Shown in pieces: positions 9,408-19,594 of a stretch of 64,000 bases of DNA. Location: NCBI GenBank assembly GCA_917880885.1, contig OU862912.1, positions 51,695,117 through 51,759,116 of the forward strand. The letters are read 5' to 3'. The stretch is from Limnephilus marmoratus (taxonomy: Eukaryota; Arthropoda; Insecta; Trichoptera; Limnephilidae). Each line of letters starts with the position of its first letter. The stretch's first letter is position 1. The translations under genes were made by a program, and so were the position numbers. A model generated the notes under the pieces. The model ran no database searches and was not told where the DNA came from. It saw only the letters and a program-made list of their open reading frames with translations.

Positions 9408-10931
9408 TCAATCCTGAGATTGGTTTGCAGCAATGTCATCTATTCGTTTCTTCCACTCTTCCCTGTCTTGTGCGGCTCTTTTGAAGTCTGCATATGTTGA
9501 GCAGCGCACGTCCACCAGCAGGTCCTCCAGGTACTCTCGGCGTGGGCGTCCCCTAGCGTTTGTCCCCTCGGTCATACCCTCCATTATGGCATGCAAGAGG
9601 CCTTCTTGTCTTATTACATGGCCGATCCATCTTGCGCGCCTTTCGGACAAGGTCCTGAGCAGGTGCCTTCCTCCTTCGATTCTTTGGAGAATCTCTTTAT
9701 TTGTTATGTGGTCTCTCCAGGAAATTCCTAGTAGTCTTCTATAGGACCACATCTCAAAAGCCTCTAGTCTCCGTTTATCTCTTTCGGATAGGCACCATGT
9801 TTCACAGCCGTACATCAAGATACTCCATACATAGGTCTTGATGAGGAGTATTCTCAGTTTCAGGTCTATATTATTTGATTCTATTATTTTCGACCTTTTA
9901 TTGAATGCAAGCCTAGCCTGGTGTATACGGCTGTTGACCTCGCTCTTAGACCGACCGTCCCATGTTATTTTACTCCCGAGGTAGACAAACTCCTTGGTGT
10001 TCTTTAGTCGAACTCCTGACATCTCTACTCTCATCTGATATTGCGTTCGGCCTACAGTCAGCAGCTTTGTTTTGTCTTTATTTATCTTCATGTTGTAATT
10101 GTTTTGAAGAATGCTTTGCATGATTGTTAAGGCCTCTTGGAGTTCTTCTTCGCTTTCAGCAACCATAGCAATATCGTCAGCAAACCTTATCATATCCACC
10201 TTTTGCCCGTGTATCTTTACACCTTTCCTGTGACTCATTCTCTCTCTCAAGTCGTCAATCGCACTTTGTATATAAGCGTTAAAAAGAACAGGTGACAGAG
10301 AGCATCCCTGTTTCACCCCTTGTCTTATACTGGCTTCTTTTGTATCATTGTCACATCTAATTATAGCGGCCTCATTCTTGTATAGCGCCTGGATTATTCG
10401 TCTATCTCTATATTTGATGTCAATTCTCTTCAGAATCTCGAAGAGTCTTTTCCATTCTACTTTGTCAAATGCCTTCTCCAGGTCTATGAATGCGATGAAT
10501 GTGTTTTGGTTTCTTTTTATTCTTTTTTCTAGTAGTATTCGTAGCGACAATATTGCTTCTCTGGTTCCTACACCTCTTCTAAAGCCAAACTGGTCTCCGG
10601 AAAGGATGTTCTCTACTTTTGGTTCGATTCTTTTTAGGATGATATTAGTCAATATTTTTGAGGCATGGGATATTAGGCTAAGAGTTCTGTGTTGTTCACA
10701 TTTCGTGGTGCCCGCCTTCTTTGGTAATGCGACAATTAGGCATTTCTCGAAATCCTCTGGTATCTTTCCAGTCTTATACATTGTCTGTATCATTTTAAAC
10801 AGGGCATCTATAGTTCCTTTTCCTGCTGGCTTAATTAGTTCAGCTGGAACGTCATCGATTCCGGGTGCTTTCCCGTTTTTGAGATTTTTCAGTGCGAGGT
10901 CAAACTCTTCTCTAGTGATTGGATCTCCCAA
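9408..10931 (-). CDS. RTE-like non-LTR reverse transcriptase, 5'-truncated
   Basis: The 507-residue frame is an almost complete RT with its C-terminal region and no internal stop. Visible motifs are KNGKAPGIDDVPAELIK (residues 17-34), FIDLEKAFD with the first catalytic Asp (about 148-156), GVKQGCSLSP (205-214), FADD with the catalytic Asp pair (250-253) and EFVYLGSKI. The C-terminus has RARWIGHV and the ARGRPRREYLEDLL block common in RTE-type RTs. The apurinic-like endonuclease expected upstream is missing; the frame stays open to about 10,965, where the element is truncated. The start Met is nominal. Its product would copy element RNA at a nicked chromosomal target, but without an endonuclease and promoter this copy is probably dead. 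Its intact frame points to a fairly recent insertion. Confidence 0.85.
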   Translation of the reverse strand: MGDPITREEFDLALKNLKNGKAPGIDDVPAELIKPAGKGTIDALFKMIQTMYKTGKIPEDFEKCLIVALPKKAGTTKCEQHRTLSLISHASKILTNIILKRIEPKVENILSGDQFGFRRGVGTREAILSLRILLEKRIKRNQNTFIAFIDLEKAFDKVEWKRLFEILKRIDIKYRDRRIIQALYKNEAAIIRCDNDTKEASIRQGVKQGCSLSPVLFNAYIQSAIDDLRERMSHRKGVKIHGQKVDMIRFADDIAMVAESEEELQEALTIMQSILQNNYNMKINKDKTKLLTVGRTQYQMRVEMSGVRLKNTKEFVYLGSKITWDGRSKSEVNSRIHQARLAFNKRSKIIESNNIDLKLRILLIKTYVWSILMYGCETWCLSERDKRRLEAFEMWSYRRLLGISWRDHITNKEILQRIEGGRHLLRTLSERRARWIGHVIRQEGLLHAIMEGMTEGTNARGRPRREYLEDLLVDVRCSTYADFKRAAQDREEWKKRIDDIAANQSQD

Positions 10932-11082
10932 ATCATCCGCGTCTACCTCATTAAATATTACAGTTCCCTATTTAAATAGGTATTCCGAAAGATATTCAAT
11001 GTACCAATCGGATTCGGCTGTTCAAGACAACAAATAACTACTGAAAGGTGGTCAGGCAAACAAATCTCTAATGGTCTCGCTT

Positions 11083-12257
11083 CGGATAAGCTATCATGTG
11101 CACTGCCTATAAGCATTAAATTCGTTTTTTGATATATTATAAGATACTCGTTGGATGCTCCTATGGAATCCGCATTTGGCCTTACTTCAACCATGGCAGG
11201 CTTGACTAAACGCGCATGCGCGAATATCAAAAATATCACACTCGTTCCTGCGTCGTGGATGCGGAATGAACGGAGCATCCACTGTTTTGCTGGTGTTTGT
11301 GAGTTTACGTGACGTTCAAGCATTGAGAATGTATATGTATTACATATGTATTTCAACCTGTTCCGTGTGTCGTGTTAATGTTGGCCTCTGGATTGGGACG
11401 GTGGCGGTGTCGTTATTGTAGTATCTAGTGCGGTTTTCGGCTAGGAAAAAATAAATAAATCTAATCTAATCTAATCTAGCTTTTTAATCTATAATATAAA
11501 AATGAATCGCTAAATTTGTTGGTAAGCGCAAATCTCGAGAGCTGCTGAACCGATTTCGCTAATTCTTTTTTTAGAATATTCCTTGAAGTTCGAGGATTGT
11601 TCTTACGGAGAGATAAATTAAGAAAATTTGGCAGAAAATTAGATAATAACAGAAAACATCGCACGTTTGACAGTTCGCGTGTTAGAGAATGACATGAATG
11701 ATTGTTCCATCAGGATTCTATTTTTGAAAAGTTGAAAATTTTATTTAAAGTAGGTACTCCCCTAATATTTTGAGTCGAATCAAGAATTTCAGATATTTTA
11801 AATAGGTACCTATGTTAGGTACCAAATTTTATATACATGAAAAATGGAAATTTGAATAAAAATTGTAAAAGGTGGTACGCGGGCTGTTTAAAAACTGAAT
11901 GTACTGGGATTGAATATATGGAACGCGGGTGGAGGGTTGGCGGGACGAGGGAGCGGGAAAGGGAGGAGGGAAGGCGGGGAAGGTGGAAGGGGAACGCGGG
12001 AGGGGAAGGGGACGTGTGAGGGGGGAGGGGAACTCGGGAGGGGGGTTCGCGGGACGGGGAAGGGGGGGAGTAGAGTGGGGAGAGGGAAGGTCGAGGTGAC
12101 GGAGTGGGAACGCGAGAGGGGAATAGGACACAGGAGAAGAAGGGGAACGAGACGAATGGGAAAGGACACTCAGGGAGAAACAATTTCTTTATTTAATGGC
12201 ATAGCAACGCATCCCGGGACCAGCTAGTTCTGAATAAATACATAATAATTATTATAC
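11083..12257. repeat. Segmental duplication, copy 1
   Basis: From CGGATAAGCTATCATGTGCA to AATAATTATTATAC this segment is repeated nearly base for base at 15,253-16,434. It comprises an unrecognised 0.36-kb part, a retroelement-like tail (AATAAATAAATCTAATCTAA, at 11,450-11,476) and a complete Helitron. Copy 2 is about 7 bp longer, owing mainly to an extra AGGTGGA in the purine tract. The sequence upstream of copy 1 continues the frame at 10,958-11,356, so copy 1 may retain more of the ancestral context. Confidence 0.9.
11488..12227 (+). mobile_element. Non-autonomous Helitron, duplicated copy 1
   Basis: It begins TCTATAATATAAAAATGAAT after an A and ends ATCCCGGGACCAGCTAG before a T. It has the GAGCTGCTGAACCGATTTCG head motif, a long G/A-rich block (11,920-12,165) and the GCATAGCAACGCATCC 3' module. 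It has no Rep or helicase. Frames in the purine block are spurious. Confidence 0.75.
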
Positions 12258-12379
12258 TTGAGTCGTATAGTTCCTATCCACGATAAGTCCACTATGATCC
12301 AAAAATGAAGTAATGATGCAGTTTTTCTCTAGCGATTGTTTGGCAAACTAATAATATGTCAATGAGTTCCAAACGGCCG

Positions 12380-13417
12380 TAAAATCCTATGAAAAGTGGG
12401 TTTATAAATTACGATAAATTCCAAACAACGATAAATCCATGGTGCTTTAATCAACTTTGTAAATGGTCACATGATGCAGGAATATTAATAAATGCTAAAA
12501 AAACCAAAGTAATGCATATAAGATCACCCAATGCCAAATTTCTGTTTAATCCTAATATTATTTCTCACGATTTTAATTGCATCCATAAAAATATTCCAAC
12601 TAATTGTAAATGTGAAAACTTAGAATTAGTTACGGAATACGTGTATCTTGGTGTCACAGTAGATTGTTTTTTTAAATGGGACAAACATATTAAAAAAACC
12701 TGTAAAAGACTCAGATCAATTGCTAGCAGAATGTACACATTAAAATTTTTTCTTTCAATTGAAACACTTAAAATAATTTATATGTCACTGGCAGAATCTA
12801 TTATAAGATATGGATTAACAATATGGGGAAATACTTCTACAACCAATCTGAAACAAGTACAAGTTGTACAATACGCAATTGTAAAATTATTAGTCGTCCC
12901 TAATATTTTCAAACAGAGACATGATACACCGTTGCTGTTTCAGAGTGCAAAAATTTTACCTGTTAAAGCAATACTATGGCACAAAATTATAATTCAACAT
13001 ATATTTACCCCGCAGCATAAAGAGAAATTAGATCATAAATACAGCACTAGATTCACGCGCAACGACGGGTTAATAGTTCCGAAATTTAACAATAAGTACG
13101 GACAGAGAACGTTTGAATACATCATACCGAAGATATTTAATTTATTACCTGACAATATAAAGAAATGTAATTCTATGAATAAGGTTAAATATATGGTGAA
13201 AAATTGGTTATCAGAAAAAAAAATTATATTGATATTGATATGTATAAAAAAATGTTGAATCTGTAGATATAAGATGTAAATTTTAAATGTAAAAAATCTA
13301 TATGTAACTAAAATATAAGCACCTGCTGACAAGCCAATTCAATTGGCTTAGCAGGACTTGTTTGTTGATTTTAATATGCATATCTATTCTTTCAATAAAA
13401 AAAAAATAAAAAAAAAC
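12380..13417 (+). mobile_element. CR1-like non-LTR element, 3' third
   Basis: A 5'-truncated element comprising the C-terminal part of its RT frame (12,389-13,258), a 3' untranslated region with a strong hairpin at 13,322-13,355 (CCTGCT/AGCAGG outside, AAGCCAATT/AATTGGCTT inside), a CAATAAA signal near 13,396 and an A-rich tail. The truncation point is just after the Helitron end at 12,227. Confidence 0.75.
12389..13258 (+). pseudogene. C-terminal part of CR1-like reverse transcriptase
   Basis: The 289 residues correspond to the region after the catalytic FADD motif: NAKKTKVMHI near residue 36, TEYVYLGVTVD near 82, a helical WDKHIKKTCKRLRSI segment, and the C-terminal YGQRTFEYIIPKIFNLLPDNIKK block that ends many CR1/Jockey RTs. 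The palm domain with the catalytic aspartates is missing, so it cannot be active. No stops interrupt what remains, suggesting a modest age. The nominal Met is internal to the original protein. Confidence 0.75.
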
Positions 13418-13685
13418 TGGATCAAACGGAAACGAGCGACACTAAAAAGAGACAAATACATAAATCTACAGGATTTAGCCTGCTAGAGAATAAGATAAAC
13501 TAATCGGTGTATTCTTTGTGCGGTGCTTCGTAGATTAAATCGTAAAATAATTCTTAAACATGGTAACAAAATAATAATAAATAAACCTTACAATTATTCA
13601 ACTCCTGATACTCTGCATTCGTCTCATTCTTTCGAAGTTCAGTTTTCTGAAGGTTTCACTTCTACCGTGTGTGAACTGCACACAT
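13418..13685. other. Spacer, no recognisable feature
   Basis: No gene recognised between the CR1-like tail and the SINE tail. Confidence 0.35.
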
Positions 13686-14100
13686 GTTTTTTTTACATTA
13701 TCTTCACTCAGGAGGTTCTGAAGAAAAATAAATACTTTAAGGCATATGCCATATTTGGTGACCTGGGAAGGAAAAAGATAGGTCTATGTGTTCAGAAGTG
13801 ACGAACGTATGAATCTACCTCTCTCACTACGGTGCAAGATGACGGGTCGAGAAAGTCCGGCTGGAGATGTCAAAAGATCTCCCTCAATTAGTCTCTCCCA
13901 ATCCTGTCCACCAATCAGTAGGTGGGCAACGCCTCCGCCTCCAAGACCTAGACAAACCTCACTCCATGAATCCAGGCACCCCTGCTAAATCACTAAACGT
14001 AGCGAACCACTTGGGGCAACCTATGACAGTGGTGTTGGTTATCCAATAAATGGATCCCGTGGCGACGTTACTCGTCCCCACCTCTCAAGTTGTGAAATCT
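13686..14100 (-). mobile_element. Long-SINE 3' portion
   Basis: On the minus strand it runs to a poly(A) tail (plus-strand T run from 13,686). The blocks GTGGTTCGCTACG, TGGGGTGAGG-like, GGAGGCGGAGGCG and GACTTTCTCGACCC match the copies at 4.0, 37.5, 49.3 and 50.2 kb. The 3' stem-loop is diverged here (CCTCCTGAGTGAAG). The 5' head is absent. Confidence 0.65.
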
Positions 14101-14514
14101 GTGAAATATCTACGTGCCTTCTTTTAACACATTACCGTAATATTTGTATGTCTAAGACAGAATCACAACAAAAGTATGTATTTTTGAAATGAGATGATAA
14201 AATTGCGTTGAGCACAGGTACAGTTTGTCAAATAAGAGTAGAAAACATAGGAGGGCTCCACCGTTGTCCAAATGGCAATACTAAAAATATAATCATGGTG
14301 GTAATCTAAGGCTGTGTAACCTACATTTTTATTGAAAATTAAAAAGGCGTAAAAGTGATTTTTTTTTTCATAAATGAAACAATTTAACTTTGTTTGAACC
14401 ACTTATATATTTGAGTAAAGCCGACCGGTTTCGGAACTACCGTTCCTTTAATTCATTCCACTGATCTCAAAATTAGAATAGCATATAGGCACGCTCAGAA
14501 TATGAACTAAAATC
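14101..14514. other. No recognisable feature
   Basis: AT-rich spacer up to the truncated 5' boundary of the RTE-like fragment. Confidence 0.35.
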
Positions 14515-15250
14515 GGCGTTTAAAAGCTTAGCTACGTCGGCAAGGAACATGGGATTGGTCAGCAACGAGGGGAGATCAAAATATATGCCCGTACATGGAC
14601 GCCAGAAACCACCAAGTATACAGATAGATAATTATACATTTGAAACTGTCAACGAGTTTGTATATCTCGGTACTATGGTGACAAATGACAACAATGTATC
14701 CAGCGAAATCAAAAGAAGAATAGTAGCTGCAAATCGATACTACTTTGGGCTACAGAAGCATATGAAATCTCGCCACCTTACCAGAAGAACTAAAGTCCTG
14801 CTTTACAAGACCCTTATACGACCTGTTCTTATGTATGGTTCGGAATGCTGGACAATCAGTAAGGGTGATGAAGGAGCCCTAGAAAGTTTTGAAAGGAAGG
14901 TGCTGCGAAGGATTTACGGCCCAGTCTGTGATAATGGAGAATGGCGTATCAGATACAACCAGGAGCTATACGATCTTTACAAGGACCCTAATATCTCCAA
15001 GGAAATCAAAACTGGAAGACTCAGGTGGGCTGGACATATCCAGAGAATGAGCGAAGGAGATATTCCAAAGCGAATTATGGATGGTGCACCTGGGGGTCGG
15101 AGAAGAGTTGGAAGACCATAGCTTCGATGGCTGGATGGAGTGGTGAAGGATGCAAGCACCATCGGCATCCGAAACTGGCGAAACGCAGCACAACACCGAC
15201 AGTCATGGAGGCAGGCTCTGCTGGAGGCCAAGACCCGACCTGGGTTGTAG
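14515..15250 (+). pseudogene. RTE-like RT C-terminal fragment
   Basis: The frame 14,549-15,121 begins after the catalytic site (ARNMGLVSNEGRSKYM) and continues with VNEFVYLGTMVTND, LIRPVLMYGSECW, RLRWAGHIQRMSE and GRRRVGRP. An in-frame TAG at 15,119 interrupts the conserved GRPXLRW; the reading continues as LRWLDGVVKDASTIGIRNWR to a natural end after TRPGL (TAG at 15,248-15,250). It is therefore a near-complete C-terminal domain with one nonsense mutation, lacking the palm and the endonuclease. Copy 2 of the segmental duplication starts 3 bp after the stop. Confidence 0.8.
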
Positions 15251-15252
15251 AG

Positions 15253-16434
15253 CGGATAAGCTATCATGTGCACTGCCTATAAGCATTAAATTCGTTTTTT
15301 GATATATTATAAGATACTCGTTGGATGCTCCTATGGAATCCGCATTTGGCCTTACTTCAACCATGGCAGGCTTGACTAAACGCGCATGCGCGAATATCAA
15401 AAATATCACACTCGTTCCTGCGTCGTGGATGCGGAATGAACGGAGCATCCACTGTTTTGCTGGTGTTTGTGAGTTTACGTGACGTTCAAGCATTGAGAAT
15501 GTATATGTATTACATATGTATTTCAACCTGTTCCGTGTGTCGTGTTAATGTTGGCCTCTGGATTGGGACGGTGGCGGTGTCGTTATTGTAGTATCTAGTG
15601 CGGTTTTCGGCTAGAAAAAAATAAATAAATCTAATCTAATCTAATCTAGCTTTTTAATCTATAATATAAAAATGAATCGCTAAATTTGTTGGTAAGCGCA
15701 AATCTCGAGAGCTGCTGAACCGATTTCGCTAATTCTTTTTTTAGAATATTCTTTGAAGTTCGAGGATTGTTCTTACGGAGAGATAAATTAAGAAAATTGG
15801 GCAGAAAATTAGATAATAACAGAAAACATCGCACGTTTGACAGTTCGCGTGTTAGAGAATGACATGAATGATTGTTCAATCAGGATTCTATTTTTGAAAA
15901 GTTGAAAATTTTATTTAAAGTAGGTACTCCCCTAATATTTTGAATCGAATCAAGAATTTCAGATATTTTAAATAGGTACCTATGTTAGGTACCAAATTTT
16001 ATATACATGAAAAATGGAAATTTGAATAAAAATTGTAAAAGGTGGCACGCGGGCTGTTTAAAAACTGAATGTACTGGGATTGAATATATGGAACGCGGGT
16101 GGAGAGTTGGCGGGACGAGGGAGCGGGAAAGGGAGGAGGGAAGGCGGGGAAGGTGGAAGGTGGAAGGGGAACGCGGGAGGGGAAGGGGACGTGTGAGGGG
16201 GGAGGGGAACTCGGGAGGGGGGTTCGCGGGACGGGGAAGGGGGGGAGTAGAGTGGGGAGAGGGAAGGTCGAGGTGACGGAGTGGGAACGCGAGAGGGGAA
16301 TAGGACACAGGAGAAGAAGGGGAACGAGACGAATGGGAAAGGACACTCAGGGAGAAACAATTTCTTTATTAAATGGCATAGCAACGCATCCCGGGACCAG
16401 CTAGTTCTGAATAAATACATAATAATTATTATAC
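15253..16434. repeat. Segmental duplication, copy 2
   Basis: Second copy of the 11,083-12,257 segment, in the same orientation 4.17 kb away. I noticed only scattered substitutions and a 7-bp insertion in the purine block. It abuts the RTE-like fragment, so its left edge may be the insertion point of that element or a deletion scar. Confidence 0.9.
15658..16404 (+). mobile_element. Non-autonomous Helitron, duplicated copy 2
   Basis: Same start (TCTATAATATAAAAATG after A) and end (GACCAGCTAG before T) as the copy at 11,488. As the flanking bases outside the Helitron are duplicated too, this copy arose by segmental duplication, not by separate transposition. Confidence 0.75.
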
Positions 16435-17692
16435 GTCTTATTTTAAACTACAAAAGAAGGGAAGCGCGGCATCCATAGTACTCGTGTGTATGGACGGACC
16501 GCGCCCGGTGTACACGTGTCTAAACTCTATCTGTCTACGCACCTTTCACACTATACTGAATTATTTTTAATTTTTCTTCATTATTACTCACTAATTTTCT
16601 CAAACACTATAACGTATCTACGAATGTAGAAGGAACAGTTCATATAAATTTGGTTCTCAGAGATTTTACACGTGTTCTTACGTACATGTGAACGAGTCAC
16701 TTTCAACAAGTTAACATTTGGGACTTAAAAATATCGCGTTTTTTGTTATTGCTGTAATGTGAAAATTATTAATTGCAAAGGAAATATTAAAACTATCTTC
16801 TGGTTGATTTGAAGGTTTCGTTTGAAATGAGAACTAAGACTAATTTGGAAACAGAATCAATTAAATCGATAGCGGATATTTTAAATGTCGTAAAGGTCAA
16901 TAAATCCAAATATGAGTTAAACGTATCATTTTTCTCGTTTTTTTTTTCTCCTTCATCATAAAAATATATCTAGTAAAATAAGTGCATCTTTTTCGACGTA
17001 CATTTCAGGAGGATTTTTTCTGAAAAATTAAAATAAAAATTGTATATTCTTTTTTAAACGTATTCTGAAAGATCTGTTCAATAGTATTTTAAATGTGAAT
17101 TAAATGTGTATTAGCTGTAACTGTACCTATATATATGAAACATGTGACTGAATTAATTGTACATACGTGAAATGTAAACTCTTCTTCCATCCACAAGCAA
17201 GTGCTTTTAATACAAAAACTAGTGATATTATAATATGTACCATTTTTACGATAAATGCATAAATAAAATAAAATAAAATTGTAATTTATAATTATGGGTC
17301 TACAAAAACAGGACACATTATTTTTTGAAAAAATCAAAAACTTCTTTTCACTCTCCTGAACAATTAACAATTTTGTCCTTTACATCATTTCACATTTCCG
17401 TGATCGACATTGTCCTTTTCTTTTACTGCCTCGGTATTGCAACTAACATAATGTTACCGTTACCTTTTTTTTCTGTGTCTTGTTCAGTTTCATGTTTCGT
17501 TTATGTTTATTAGTATTATTTTCTTGCTTGGTTAGGCTTCTAATTTTGGTTCATTTTCCTATTTAAGAAAAAATGGTGTTGGTGTATGAGTAATTGGGTA
17601 AAGTAATCTCTTAAATAATGCGTTATGATTTTTCAAGTTCAGTGAACTTTTAATTCTAAATATTGGAACGGTTAAATATTTTAAATCATTTT
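16435..17692. other. No recognisable feature
   Basis: AT-rich 1.26 kb. The short frames (93 and 62 codons) show no domain and have the composition of random AT-rich DNA. Confidence 0.4.
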
Positions 17693-17850
17693 TTTACATT
17701 AGCTCCACACAGGAGGACCTGAGAAAAGAATTTCCCTCAGGGTCTATGCCATCTTAGGGGATGTTGTGTAGAGGATTAAGGAAAGGAAGTTCTGGGAAGG
17801 AAATAGGTATGAGGGGTGGGTAGAAATCTGAGGGTCAGTGTGTCCAGGGT
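17693..17850 (-). mobile_element. Long-SINE 3' end
   Basis: On the minus strand it ends with the stem-loop GGGAAATTCTTTTCTCAGG and a short A run (plus-strand TTTTTTTACATTAGCTCC). About 155 bp survive, up to the GGACACACTGACC block, where homology stops. Confidence 0.65.
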
Positions 17851-18053
17851 TACTGAACACTTTACTTATACGAAGAACAAAACCAAGCTTTTCTTATGAC
17901 CTACGAACGATTGAATCGATTAAATATAAGTTTGCTATCAAGGTAAACACCAAGATCTTTACATTCCGTTTTTGAGATGACAGGTTTATTGTTGAGTGAA
18001 TAAGAGTACTTAATTAATTTTTATTTCTGGTGAAAGTCATAATGTGACTTCGC
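17851..18053. other. No recognisable feature
   Basis: AT-rich spacer. Confidence 0.3.
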
Positions 18054-18305
18054 CATGTTTCGCGTCGAAAGGCTCTCCCGTCCGATGGGTATACTAGGAA
18101 CACTCAAATTAATTGTTTTTTTCATTATCGCTTATTTTTTAAAAACATGGCAATCTTAATTTGTAAAAATATAATAAAATAAAAATAATAATAAAGATAA
18201 CGAAAAAAAATACAAAAAAACTTTAAAAACTCGTACACAAAAAACTGCCAAGCTGCTGGTCGACAGACCAAGGAAATCGTGAATGGGATTATCTAGACTA
18301 CAGTT
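18054..18305. repeat. Diverged direct repeat, copy A
   Basis: GCGTCGAAAGGCTC, TCATTATCGCTTATTTTTTA, AATTTGTAAAAATATAAT and GCTGCTGGTCGACAGACCAA recur in the same order at 18,912-19,165. The function is unknown. It is probably part of an old dispersed element. Confidence 0.7.
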
Positions 18306-18821
18306 TTTCATTAGTTTTGATCTTGTATTCGATGTAATGGATAGCAAGGCAAGCGAAACCGATATGAAATTAACGTGGTTCGGAAATATTCGTTGTTTTC
18401 CGGTCGAACGCAGCTCTTACGGCGATGGTGCGGTAGTTGTTCGAACTTCCAACTACATAGACTATTAGGCAATCTTATAAGGACTATTATCATTATAAAT
18501 TTGTACAATTATATTTTTCCTCATAATTGTATTTTAATTTTATGTTTAATATCTGAATTCATGTCAGAATATTTCTCATTTCTGAAAGCAAACTGCCTTT
18601 CTGTTAGTATATTATATTTTAGTTTTAAAGTTCGTGTTTTGTACTGTTACAATAGCACCGCTATTGTCTATTATTATTATTGTTCCGTGTGTGCTATAAC
18701 AGCACTATCTTTGTTAATTTTGTTCTTCTGTCATTGTTTTGTAAATACTGTATATTATTTTTTTTTTTCAATATTATAAGGAGCACTGTAGGATTATTTT
18801 TAAATTTATTATAGTTAAGCG
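18306..18821. other. No recognisable feature
   Basis: AT-rich spacer between the two direct repeats. The 134-codon frame is Y/F/I-rich and unconvincing. Confidence 0.35.
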
Positions 18822-18885
18822 CACTTGAAGTGAAATGTCACAAAACTGCGCTATATAAATATAATGTTATTATTATTATACGTGA
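18822..18885 (+). repeat. GCGCTATATAAAT module with ATT tail
   Basis: GCGCACTTGAAGTG...ACAAAACTGCGCTATATAAATA followed by ATTATTATTATT. The same module lies at 27,853-27,908 and 48,232-48,297. It looks like the 3' terminus of a LINE/SINE family with an (ATT)n tail. Confidence 0.6.
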
Positions 18886-18911
18886 CAGCGGTGAGGGGCA
18901 CCGCGGCAGGT

Positions 18912-19165
18912 TTCGTAAGTGGTTTGGCGTCGAAAGGCTCGCCCGACGGATGGGTACACTCGGAACTCTCAAATTATTTTTATATCATTATCGCTTATTT
19001 TTTAAAAATATGGCAATCGTAATTTGTAAAAATATAATGAAATAAAAATAATAATAAAGTTAAACGAAAAATGAAAAAAAAATTTAAAAACTTTAAAAAG
19101 TCGTATCCAAAAAGCTGCCAGACTGCTGGTCGGCAGACCAAGAAATTCTTAAATGGGATGATCTG
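18912..19165. repeat. Diverged direct repeat, copy B
   Basis: Second copy of the 18,054-18,305 repeat. It is followed by two further occurrences of the GCC...CTGCCGGT..GCAGACC motif, at about 19,228-19,252 and 19,376-19,400. Confidence 0.7.
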
Positions 19166-19180
19166 GACTATAGTTGTACG

Positions 19181-19594
19181 TTGGTAAAATTTACTATTTT
19201 TTACCCCACTTTGACGCCGGCTACCTGCGAACGTGCCAGGCTGCCGGTTGGCAGACCTGCTTTTTTCTCATTTTCTAATCGACCTTTATCATGCAAGACC
19301 ATTCCCGTTCGTGTACTCGATGACGTAATTTTTTCGAAAAAAATCGCTCACTATTTCCATGACTGCGCGGCTCCTGCCAAGAGGCGCACCGGCAGACCAG
19401 CTTTTTTAAGGTTTTCTAAATGTCCATTATCATTACAAAGTAGTTTCATCCGTGTACTCGATGACGTAGGGTTTACCTATCTCGTCTCCCAATCTACTAG
19501 GTCACTTTGTAACGCTTCACAGTCAGAGAGAGAATGTGAAGCACATTTTCGGAATTTTGAAACCCTAATCCAATGTCGTTTATATAAATGTTGA
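19181..19594 (+). repeat. Internally duplicated segment (137-codon frame)
   Basis: The frame contains GRPAFFSFSNRPLS...VRVLDDVIF and then GRPAFLRFSKCPLS...IRVLDDVGF, but this mirrors a DNA-level duplication of about 150 bp (GCAGACCTGCTTTTTTC / GCAGACCAGCTTTTTTA and CGTGTACTCGATGACGTA in both). I recognise no protein family. I treat it as repeat DNA with an incidental open frame. Confidence 0.5.

Noticed and set aside
10348..11037. 229-codon plus-strand frame
   Set aside because: It is antisense to the RTE-like RT at 9,408-10,931 and has no domain of its own.
11815..16420. Pro/Ser-rich or Gly/Arg-rich frames in the two Helitron copies
   Set aside because: Same low-complexity explanation; overlapping frames on both strands are open in each copy.
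19181..19594. 137-residue host protein with GRPAF repeats
   Set aside because: The peptide repeat mirrors a DNA-level duplication extending outside the frame, and no family is recognisable.
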